This document shows, piece by piece, positions 1 through 5,472 of a stretch of DNA of 6,507 nucleotides (within the stretch, counting starts at the first letter, position 1; each line of letters starts with the position of its first letter). The DNA lies in the NCBI GenBank assembly GCA_029932015.1, contig JAOZQW010000089.1:1594-8100 (forward strand), written 5' to 3'. The stretch is from Candidatus Fermentibacteraceae bacterium. Its GTDB lineage: Bacteria > Fermentibacterota > Fermentibacteria > Fermentibacterales > JCC-6. A program made the position numbers and the translations under genes. The notes beneath the pieces are model-generated. The model was not told the DNA's origin. It ran no database searches and saw only the letters and a list, made by a program, of their open reading frames with translations.

Positions 1-161
1 TCTGTTGCGGTGTATCTTCCGAAAGTAAGTACCACTCCGACTTCCTCGGGGGCGACTATGTAGAAAGGTCCGCCCAGCACGAACCAGGCGAGAATGACCC
101 CGATGATCAGAACCCATTTGTATCTGGTGGGGATCAGGGATCCCGCTCTTATGACCTTCAT
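1..161 (-). CDS. hflK: HflK-like SPFH/band-7 membrane protein, N-terminal fragment
   Basis: Partial gene: the first 53 codons are present and the rest lies beyond the left edge. The reading begins at an ATG (159-161 on the minus strand) and is open to position 1. Residues 1-15 are short and basic (MKVIRAGSLIPTRYK), followed by one hydrophobic membrane segment at about 16-39. Then comes the sequence APEEVGVVLTFGRY, which matches the start of the SPFH/band-7 domain of HflK proteins. In characterised bacteria HflK pairs with HflC in the inner membrane, forms a large periplasmic assembly around FtsH and modulates its proteolysis. The start is supported by an AAGGAGGT Shine-Dalgarno. The gene follows the sigma-54 activator by 14 bp and is probably cotranscribed with it. 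HflC or another SPFH protein remains possible because only the N-terminus is visible; an hflC gene just beyond the left edge would settle it. Confidence 0.72.
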   Translation of the reverse strand, partial: MKVIRAGSLIPTRYKWVLIIGVILAWFVLGGPFYIVAPEEVGVVLTFGRYTAT

Positions 162-165
162 CCGA

Positions 166-173
166 ACCTCCTT
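166..173 (-). promoter_or_regulatory. strong ribosome binding site of the hflK-like gene
   Basis: On the minus strand the sequence reads AAGGAGGT, four bases before the ATG at 161, an essentially full match to the anti-Shine-Dalgarno sequence. It lies in the 14-bp gap after the activator's TGA stop (176-178). It fixes the hflK start and implies high translation of that gene compared with the weakly preceded activator. Confidence 0.8.
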
Positions 174-175
174 GT

Positions 176-1525
176 TCACATTTCTTTCAGCTTGCGCTGC
201 AGGGTCCTTCGCCCGATTCCCAGCAGTTCAGCTGTTCTTGTCCTGTTGCCTCCCGTGAGAGCAAGAGTCTTCTCCACTGCGGTCAATTCGAGATCTTCGA
301 GTGTTACAGGAAGCTCGACCTGAAGGAGGGAATCACCGGAAACAGGTGTGCCGGCTATCTCGACCGGAAGATCCGCAACGTCAATGAAGCTGCCGGAGAT
401 TATCAGCATGCTTTCCATGAGATTGCGTAACTGCCTTACATTGCCGGGCCAGCTGTAAGCGACCATGCGCTCGAGGGCCTCCTGGCTGAGTTCGGGAACC
501 GGAAATCCGTGTTTCTCAGCTACCTCACGGAGAAAAGATACCGCCAGAAGCGGTATGTCGGTCCTTCTCGCCCTCAGTGGCGGGATGTGGATCTCGACGA
601 CTTTCAGCCTGTAATAGAGATCCTCTCTGAAAAGACCCTTCCTGACCGCGGACTGCAGGTCTGTATTAGTGGCTGCTACTAGTCTGACATCGATGGGGAT
701 CGGTGTGTTGCCGCCCAGGCGGGTCACCCTGTTCTCTTCAAGTATCCGGAGCAGCTTCACCTGGATGGGGAGTGGGATCTCTCCAATCTCATCAAGCAGG
801 AGCGTCCCTCCGGAAGCGGCCTCGAATTTCCCCTCCCGGGACCGCTCTGCTCCGGTGAAAGCACCACGCTCATGACCGAACAGCTCGTCCTCCAGGAGTG
901 TCTCAGGTATAGCCGCACAGTTAAGAGCGAGGTATGCGCCTCTACGGCCGCTCAGTGCATGTATCTGTCTTGCGAGGACGTCTTTGCCGGTACCGCTTTC
1001 CCCGGTTATTAGAACCGTGGCATTTACTGGTGCAACGCGACGGGTTCTCTTCATGACCTGCTCCATCGCCTTGCTCCTGAACAGGACACGCGGCGGGGCC
1101 TCCTCAGGACTGCCGCCGGGTCCCGAGCTGCTCTCCACTATCCTCACGGAATATGAGAAGGCCCTCTGTATGGCGCTCCTCAGCACCTGCGGAGCCTCCG
1201 GGTCCAGCAGAATATCAACAGCACCTGTCTTCATCCAGGACACAGCATCAGTTACTCCGATGGACCTTCCGAATATTACGATCCCGGCAGCCAGATTAGC
1301 CCTGGCCATAGTCTCGAGGAAGGTTGTCATATGCATATCACCAATGGAGGAGGATATGAGCACCGCGTTCACCGACCTGGAACGGATCTTCCGCAGAGCA
1401 GCCCTTGCTGAGGACTGTACACTTACTGAATAGCCCATGGCAGCTATTCTGGCCTTAAGGAGGTCAGACCGGTTCCTGTCCTCGTCTGCGACCAGGACTG
1501 TGCCCTTCCCGAGTACGGTTACCAT
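176..1525 (-). CDS. NtrC-family sigma-54 activator with degenerate (pseudo-)receiver domain
   Basis: 449 aa, the usual length for a receiver-AAA+-Fis activator of sigma-54 RNA polymerase. Residues 8-125 have the receiver fold pattern and keep the N-terminal acidic cluster (D14, E15, D16). The phosphoacceptor position is S58 (in VLISSS), the conserved Thr is G86 and the conserved Lys is D108 (in LLDP). Phosphorylation by a histidine kinase is therefore unlikely. A Ser/Gly/Pro/Glu-rich linker (about 131-145) leads to the AAA+ domain (about 146-390). This is intact: Walker A GESGTGK 175-181, the sigma-54-contacting GAFTGA 221-226, Walker B D245-E246, sensor N287, arginine fingers R300 and R306, and WPGNVRQLRN 359-368. 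A Fis-type helix-turn-helix fills 410-447 (NRTRTAELLGIGRRTLQRKL). The ATG start has only a weak AGGG eight bases upstream. It sits 75 bp after the carbamoyltransferase and directly before hflK, a candidate target. FleQ/FlrA are known NtrC relatives with similarly non-phosphorylatable N-domains; orthology to them is not claimed. Confidence 0.93.
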   Translation of the reverse strand: MVTVLGKGTVLVADEDRNRSDLLKARIAAMGYSVSVQSSARAALRKIRSRSVNAVLISSSIGDMHMTTFLETMARANLAAGIVIFGRSIGVTDAVSWMKTGAVDILLDPEAPQVLRSAIQRAFSYSVRIVESSSGPGGSPEEAPPRVLFRSKAMEQVMKRTRRVAPVNATVLITGESGTGKDVLARQIHALSGRRGAYLALNCAAIPETLLEDELFGHERGAFTGAERSREGKFEAASGGTLLLDEIGEIPLPIQVKLLRILEENRVTRLGGNTPIPIDVRLVAATNTDLQSAVRKGLFREDLYYRLKVVEIHIPPLRARRTDIPLLAVSFLREVAEKHGFPVPELSQEALERMVAYSWPGNVRQLRNLMESMLIISGSFIDVADLPVEIAGTPVSGDSLLQVELPVTLEDLELTAVEKTLALTGGNRTRTAELLGIGRRTLQRKLKEM

Positions 1526-1600
1526 TTCAGATACCCTGCCTCGGGCTTAAAGAGCAGCTTTCATGGCGGGTGCCTTCCTGCAGGAGGTTCTGTCCGGAGT
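1526..1600 (-). other. 75-bp gap between carbamoyltransferase and activator
   Basis: This is the largest gap in the minus-strand gene block. It holds no stem followed by a T-run that would act as a terminator, and no sequence resembling a -24/-12 sigma-54 promoter (GG-N10-GC in a TGGCAC/TTGC context) or a good -35/-10 pair. It contains a perfect 10-bp palindrome, TCCTGCAGGA (1576-1585). It also contains a possible five-codon minicistron (MKAAL, 1564-1547 on the minus strand) preceded by AGGAAGG. Read-through from the upstream operon is possible, as is a promoter I cannot recognise. I see no proven function. Confidence 0.35.
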
Positions 1601-3307
1601 TCATTCCCGGAGTCCCGGCGTCTTCTCGAGCAGGAAAGGCGGCATGAGAAGGGCATCGATACCCGTACCATAGAAACACCTGACAGCATCAACCGGGGTG
1701 GTGACGATAGGCTCGCCTCTGATATTGAAGGATGTGTTCAGGATAACAGGCACTCCAGTCCTGCGGTAGAAGCTCTCAATGACGTCATAGTAGAATGGAT
1801 TGACCTCCTTCGTGACGGTCTGGACCCTGGCGGTCCCGTCGACATGGGTCACGGAGGGGATGATCTCCTCTTTGCCCGGAAGAACCCGGAAGGTCTTGAT
1901 CATATACGGTGCAGATGTACAGCCCTCGAAATATTCATCTGCATGCTCTTCGAGACAGCTTGGACAGAAGGGCCGGAAAGCCTCTCGATGCTTGACAACT
2001 GCGTTAACTATGTCCTTCATATCCGACCTTCTCGGGTCAGCGAGTATCGACCTGTTGCCGAGAGCTCTTGGTCCGAACTCCATTCTTCCATGAAACAGCC
2101 CCAGCACCTTGCCCTGCTCCACCAGCTCAGCCGCCTTGTCGGCCGGGTTCTCCGGCCTTGTCCAGCTGAGCCTGGCCATGTCCAGCACAGCTGCTATCTC
2201 TTCCTCGCTGAACGAGGGGCCAAGGTACATTCCGGGAGGAGTCTCGAGGGGTACTTCGGGGAAAATGTCCCTGTGAACCCGAACTGCAGCTCCGATGGAA
2301 GTCCCGGCATCGTGGGAGGGAGGCAGCGGATAGACTTCATCGAAACCGGATTCCTTGTCAAGAAGTCCATTCATAACGCAGTTCAGGCCGACCCCGCCGG
2401 AGATGACCAGCTTCCTGAGCCCTGACACTTCCTTCAGGTATCTGGCCAGTCCAAGACCCACTTCCTCGATGACCTTCTGCGCTGAGCATGCTATGGCCAT
2501 GTGATTCTGCGTAATCTCGGTTCCCGGCCTGCGGGGCGGACCAATGATCCGACGGACAGATTCGGAGAAGGATGTCTGCTGTACTCCCCTGTGAATATCC
2601 AGGAGCTGCGAGTCTAGGCGGATCTGCCCATTCCGCTGGCTCAGTATCTTCCTGAATAACTCGATGTACTTCGGCTCGCCGTAGCTCGAAAGACCCATGA
2701 CCTTGTACTCGTCATTGTCGGGCATGAATCCCAGAAACTTGGTCACGGCACTGTAGTAGATGCCGGGTGAATGCGGGAACCGGGAAGAAGAATGAACGGT
2801 GTAGCCGTCAGGACGGAAGCTGGCGAGCATGCTTGTGCATCGCTCTCCGACTCCATCCATCGTCAGTACTGCAGCCTCTTCGAAACCGGAGCAGTAGTAT
2901 GCGGCGTCCGCATGAGCTATATGATGCTCAACAAAATGCACTTCGGCCTTCAGGTCCGGCCCGAGGTGTGCTCTGATGGTCTCGCCGATAGCTCCCATTT
3001 TCCGGGCTGCGTTCAGTTGTCCGAGAAGAAAGAAAGGGCCGCCCTTCTGCAGGATGTAGTTTCGGCTGTAAGCCAGGTTCTCCCTCATGACGATCCCTGG
3101 CTGCATATAGAATGCGATATGGTCGATATTCTCCGGACCGATCCCTGCCTCTGAAAGCGCGTAATCAATAGCTTTTGCGGGATAGTCTGCGTAGTGCTTG
3201 ATCCTGCGAAGTCTCTCTTCCTCTACCGCCGCAACAAGCCTGCCGTCGACCAGCAGCGCGGCAGACGAATCGTGCTTGTAGCAGTTGAGTCCCAGGATAA
3301 CCGCCAT
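1601..3307 (-). CDS. O-carbamoyltransferase, NodU/CmcH/TobZ family
   Basis: 568 aa, matching the roughly 570 aa of TobZ. The family transfers a carbamoyl group from carbamoyl phosphate, via carbamoyl-AMP, to a hydroxyl of a sugar, antibiotic or Nod factor. The N-terminal Kae1-like ASKHA part shows GLNCYKHDSSAALL (6-19), an HxxxH metal motif in VEHHIAHADAA (H128, H132), MDGVGE (150-155), SGGVGLNCVMNG (303-314) and SHDAGTSIGAA (331-341; D333 is the likely third metal ligand by analogy with TobZ). The C-terminal YrdC-like part shows the family signature at 407-426 (GRMEFGPRALGNRS then ILADPR), RPF at 445-447, and LNTSFNIRGEPIV (523-535). A CPSC motif (448-451) follows the RPF. The ATG start lies 7 bp after the glycosyltransferase stop with TAGGAG as its Shine-Dalgarno, so the two are coupled. 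Substrate is inferred: a glycan assembled by the adjacent glycosyltransferase, or a nucleotide sugar for it. It has no signal peptide and is cytoplasmic. Confidence 0.94.
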   Translation of the reverse strand: MAVILGLNCYKHDSSAALLVDGRLVAAVEEERLRRIKHYADYPAKAIDYALSEAGIGPENIDHIAFYMQPGIVMRENLAYSRNYILQKGGPFFLLGQLNAARKMGAIGETIRAHLGPDLKAEVHFVEHHIAHADAAYYCSGFEEAAVLTMDGVGERCTSMLASFRPDGYTVHSSSRFPHSPGIYYSAVTKFLGFMPDNDEYKVMGLSSYGEPKYIELFRKILSQRNGQIRLDSQLLDIHRGVQQTSFSESVRRIIGPPRRPGTEITQNHMAIACSAQKVIEEVGLGLARYLKEVSGLRKLVISGGVGLNCVMNGLLDKESGFDEVYPLPPSHDAGTSIGAAVRVHRDIFPEVPLETPPGMYLGPSFSEEEIAAVLDMARLSWTRPENPADKAAELVEQGKVLGLFHGRMEFGPRALGNRSILADPRRSDMKDIVNAVVKHREAFRPFCPSCLEEHADEYFEGCTSAPYMIKTFRVLPGKEEIIPSVTHVDGTARVQTVTKEVNPFYYDVIESFYRRTGVPVILNTSFNIRGEPIVTTPVDAVRCFYGTGIDALLMPPFLLEKTPGLRE

Positions 3308-3311
3308 GACG

Positions 3312-3317
3312 CTCCTA
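3312..3317 (-). promoter_or_regulatory. ribosome binding site overlapping the upstream stop codon
   Basis: The minus strand reads TAGGAG, followed by four bases and the ATG at 3307. The TAG is the stop codon of the glycosyltransferase, so a terminating ribosome sits on the next gene's Shine-Dalgarno. This decides the carbamoyltransferase start and indicates translational coupling. Confidence 0.75.
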
Positions 3318-4274
3318 TCGTGTTACTGTGCTTCTGCTGTTCATGCTCTCACCGGACTCACTCGTGCCCATGGCTCCATACAACAGGCGCATGGCCTTGA
3401 GGCAATAGGGAAGAGTAAACCGGATGTCGCTTCGGCGCTTTACGGGTATCACCAGCCCGAGCAGCGCCCTGGTCATCTGGAGTGCCAACATGTAGATCCG
3501 GAATATCGTTGCGGCACCGGGAGTTCCGTGTTTGCTAATAAACCGTATCTTCTCAGGAATATATCTCAGGTATGTTTCACGTCCAAACTTCTGACGGGCA
3601 GCTGCTCCCTCCACATGCACAACCAGCGAAGAGGGTATGAACCAGGATTCCCATCCTTTCTCGTAAAGCCTGTACTGAAGATCCGTCTCCTCGTGATAGA
3701 AGAAGTAGCTCTCGTCGAAGCCCCCCACCTCCTCGAAGGCGCGACGGCGGAGGGTCATTACAGCTCCGACCATCCAGTCGACCCTTCTCTCGGTATCATG
3801 AGAAGAGCTCTTCGCCGTGTATCTTCCAAGGAAGGGGATATGCTCTGCCATCAGAGGACCGGGAAAAGGGAAGTCCCTCTGCGACTGCTGGAGCGTTCCG
3901 TCGGGCCAGAGCAGGCGAGGTCCAACCAGGCCGGCCTCAGGATGCCTCTCCATTCCCTGCAGAAGCGCCAGAAGACTGCCCGGTCTGAATACCGTATCGC
4001 TGTTGGCCAGAACAATGACTTCCTCTGTTAAACCGGCTATTGCCTCATTGGCTCCGGCGGCGAAGCCCAGATTCACATCTGACCTCACTATGGAGAACCA
4101 TGTCTTATCCCCGAACTCCTCCTCGACGAGATCGTCAGAGCCGTCTGTCGATGCGTTATCGAAGACGAGAAGGCGGCCACCAAGCTCAGGAAGCTGCTGC
4201 GAGAGAGACCGGATCATGGCGGGAAGCACTTCCCTTCCGTTCCAGTTCAGCGTCACAACGATGAATCCTGTCAC
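3315..4274 (-). CDS. GT2-family glycosyltransferase (WbbL/rhamnosyltransferase-like)
   Basis: 319 aa, a normal length for WbbL-type GT-A enzymes. These transfer a sugar from a nucleotide donor to a growing polysaccharide on the cytoplasmic face of the membrane. Motifs run in family order: VVTLNWNG (6-13) opens the Rossmann-like domain; DNASTDGS (39-46) binds nucleotide; NLGFAAGANEAI (68-79); NSDT (91-94) stands at the DxD metal site, with D93 the conserved Asp and Asn-Ser in place of the first part. GAVMTLRRRAFEEVGGFDE (170-188) is followed by FFYHEETDL (191-199), the acidic catalytic-base segment, and VVH (218-220). Residues about 254-278 are hydrophobic and may associate with the membrane. 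The GTG start overlaps the peptidase stop by four bases (GTGA, 4271-4274), with GAGG about ten bases upstream. Donor and acceptor cannot be told from sequence; rhamnose is only a family association. Context with a carbamoyltransferase points to a decorated envelope or exported glycan. Confidence 0.93.
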   Translation of the reverse strand: MTGFIVVTLNWNGREVLPAMIRSLSQQLPELGGRLLVFDNASTDGSDDLVEEEFGDKTWFSIVRSDVNLGFAAGANEAIAGLTEEVIVLANSDTVFRPGSLLALLQGMERHPEAGLVGPRLLWPDGTLQQSQRDFPFPGPLMAEHIPFLGRYTAKSSSHDTERRVDWMVGAVMTLRRRAFEEVGGFDESYFFYHEETDLQYRLYEKGWESWFIPSSLVVHVEGAAARQKFGRETYLRYIPEKIRFISKHGTPGAATIFRIYMLALQMTRALLGLVIPVKRRSDIRFTLPYCLKAMRLLYGAMGTSESGESMNSRSTVTR

Positions 4275-5431
4275 TGCTCAACAGCCTCGCTCATCCATGC
4301 GTCACACCTGTCCCGCCATTCCCGGAAGGCCTCTAGATCAGCGCCGGAGAGACTCCTTCGGTGAGATCCGTAGAAAAGGTAAGGGTCGATCGGATTGGAA
4401 TTTTCGTCGTTTATCTGGTAATGCAAATGCGTGGCTGTCGAAGTCCTGCCTGTATTCCCGACGAATCCAACGATAGTCCCTCCTGAGAGCACGACCCCGG
4501 CTGATATCCCCTCGGCGAGATCCTGCAGGTGAAGGAATATCTCGCTGTATCCCCCTCCCATATCTATCTCAATGCAGTTGCCGTTGTAATCGTGATTCCA
4601 GTTCACTCTCGCGACAGTGCCTCCCCTGCATGTCCTGACAGGGGTACCTGCCGGAGCCTTATAGTCCACTCCCATATGATTGCGATTGCCCCTCGGTTCA
4701 CCGTATGGGCCTGTCATCTCCTCGAAGGTGGCTATCGGCATTACATCCAGCAGCTTCATCATTTCGGTACCATCGGAGTAGTAATGGGACGCGTAATTAT
4801 CGCCCGACATCAGAAACGCATAGACAGCGAACCCTGTGTTGACCGTTCCTTCCCGGGGAACATATCGGAGTGCTGCTATTCTGTTCTCCCTGCCCTCGAT
4901 CCCTTCATCACCGAAGACCAGGTACAGTGAGTCGCCGGCATTCATTCCTCTCCATGGATCTGTATTCCACCACATACACCTGACAATATGTGCTCCGAGT
5001 ATGTCTGAATCCTCACAGAGGTCCTGAATGCTAGTGTAGATAGAGCCGTTGATCTCGACAGCGGCGGTGTTCCACGGACACTCAATATCCATGGGATCAA
5101 TCGAAATATCCAGCGAATCGGCCGACAGACTGTCAATTCCGGCTGAATCGGCCAGAAGGCTGTCAGAGAGGTGCAACGTGTCGGGGGGGAGGGTATCAGG
5201 TGGAAAAGGCATACCGTCAGGAAGAACTGGCTGTGCTGCCAGGCTGTCAATGGCGTCAGCATCTTGACACTCTATGGTGTCTAAGCTGGCCGCTGCAAGG
5301 TCCTCCGCCCTTATTACTATCTCCCCTGTCTCATTCGGCATCTCGCCACAGGATAAGACTATGCCTGCCAGAAGAAGCATGTGCGCAGGAATGAAGAGCC
5401 TCTTTCCGGACCGTCTTGAGCACTTTGTCAA
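4271..5431 (-). CDS. M23-family (LytM/lysostaphin-like) peptidase, putative lipoprotein with acidic linker
   Basis: 386 aa. A basic N-terminus (about 1-11) and hydrophobic stretch (12-27) end in the lipobox-like VLSC, making C28 the likely lipidated cysteine. The first mature residues are GEMP, with no Asp at +2, which would favour outer-membrane sorting in a Lol system. Residues 42-150 contain no Lys or Arg and many Asp/Glu, with Pro-rich and repeated D(S/T)L elements: a disordered spacer in its first part. A substrate-side domain with GFAVYAFLMSGDNYASHYYSDG (199-220, split here: GFAVYAFLM, SGDNYASHYYSDG) resembles the pre-catalytic domain of other M23 proteins. The M23 domain (about 240-352) is complete: HMGVD (H252, D256), FLHLQDL (H301), and THLHYQI (H335, H337), giving zinc ligands H252, D256 and H337. 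Expected role: cleavage of peptidoglycan cross-bridges in the periplasm. The start is a TTG with a distant GGGGA; no in-frame ATG or GTG lies between it and the upstream stop. The internal ATG at codon 18 would remove the basic signal-peptide end. Confidence 0.88.
   Translation of the reverse strand: MTKCSRRSGKRLFIPAHMLLLAGIVLSCGEMPNETGEIVIRAEDLAAASLDTIECQDADAIDSLAAQPVLPDGMPFPPDTLPPDTLHLSDSLLADSAGIDSLSADSLDISIDPMDIECPWNTAAVEINGSIYTSIQDLCEDSDILGAHIVRCMWWNTDPWRGMNAGDSLYLVFGDEGIEGRENRIAALRYVPREGTVNTGFAVYAFLMSGDNYASHYYSDGTEMMKLLDVMPIATFEEMTGPYGEPRGNRNHMGVDYKAPAGTPVRTCRGGTVARVNWNHDYNGNCIEIDMGGGYSEIFLHLQDLAEGISAGVVLSGGTIVGFVGNTGRTSTATHLHYQINDENSNPIDPYLFYGSHRRSLSGADLEAFREWRDRCDAWMSEAVEQ
5105..5164 (-). 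repeat. two-copy 30-bp in-frame tandem repeat in the peptidase linker
   Basis: Two adjacent 30-bp units (5135-5164 and 5105-5134 on the minus strand) encode the decapeptides DSLLADSAGI and DSLSADSLDI. At DNA level GAATCGGCC and CTGTCA recur with the same 30-bp spacing on the plus strand. Further D(S/T)L steps flank them at residues 62, 79 and 84. This looks like recent local duplication extending an acidic spacer, so copy number may vary between strains. Confidence 0.75.
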
Positions 5432-5472
5432 AATCTTGTCATCCCCGATCAGAAGAGTTAGCTTACAGTATC
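5432..5472. promoter_or_regulatory. 41-bp divergent intergenic region
   Basis: The gap lies between the divergent starts of the peptidase operon (minus strand) and the response regulator (plus strand), so promoters for both must overlap each other or extend into the genes. The plus strand has TTGTCA at 5425-5430 and again at 5436-5441, 11 bp apart, about one helical turn. Either could be a -35-like element or half of a binding site. No convincing -10 or -24/-12 element is visible for either direction. The regulator has only a weak, distant AGAAGAG before its ATG. Regulation of the operon by the divergent response regulator is inferred from arrangement only. Confidence 0.4.

Noticed and set aside
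1076..1088. LFRS sequence (residues 148-151) just before the AAA+ domain of the pseudo-receiver activator, similar to the c-di-GMP-binding LFRS of FleQ.
   Set aside because: From memory, FleQ's LFRS precedes the LVGTSRAI-type segment by several residues, whereas here LFRS aligns with that segment itself (VLFRSKAMEQV; the other regulator has IIYESHRMEEV). The match is out of register, so c-di-GMP binding is not claimed.
984..1433. Plus-strand open frame of 149 codons opposite the activator gene.
   Set aside because: It is a mirror of the AAA+/receiver coding strand; a similar frame appears opposite the same motifs in the second regulator, as expected for shadows.
1547..1564. Minus-strand minicistron ATG...TAA (MKAAL) with AGGAAGG upstream, before the activator.
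   Set aside because: Five codons can arise by chance, and no attenuator hairpin or codon bias (such as runs of one amino acid) accompanies it. It is noted only in the gap entry.
1526..1600. Possible intrinsic terminator between the carbamoyltransferase and the activator.
   Set aside because: The only inverted repeat is a loopless 10-bp palindrome with no following T-run on the minus strand.
1844..2425. Plus-strand open frame of 193 codons opposite the carbamoyltransferase.
   Set aside because: It is fully antisense to strongly motif-supported coding sequence, and its product looks random in composition.
3285..4031. Long plus-strand open frame of 248 codons.
   Set aside because: It lies antisense to the glycosyltransferase, which has full GT2 motifs, and its translation resembles no family I know and has no good ribosome binding site. 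It is a shadow frame.
5378..5431. TTGACA at the peptidase start read as a -35 box, with translation starting at the internal ATG (codon 18).
   Set aside because: No -10-like hexamer lies 16-18 bp downstream, the ATG lacks a Shine-Dalgarno, and the resulting signal peptide would have no basic end and only ten residues before the lipobox Cys.
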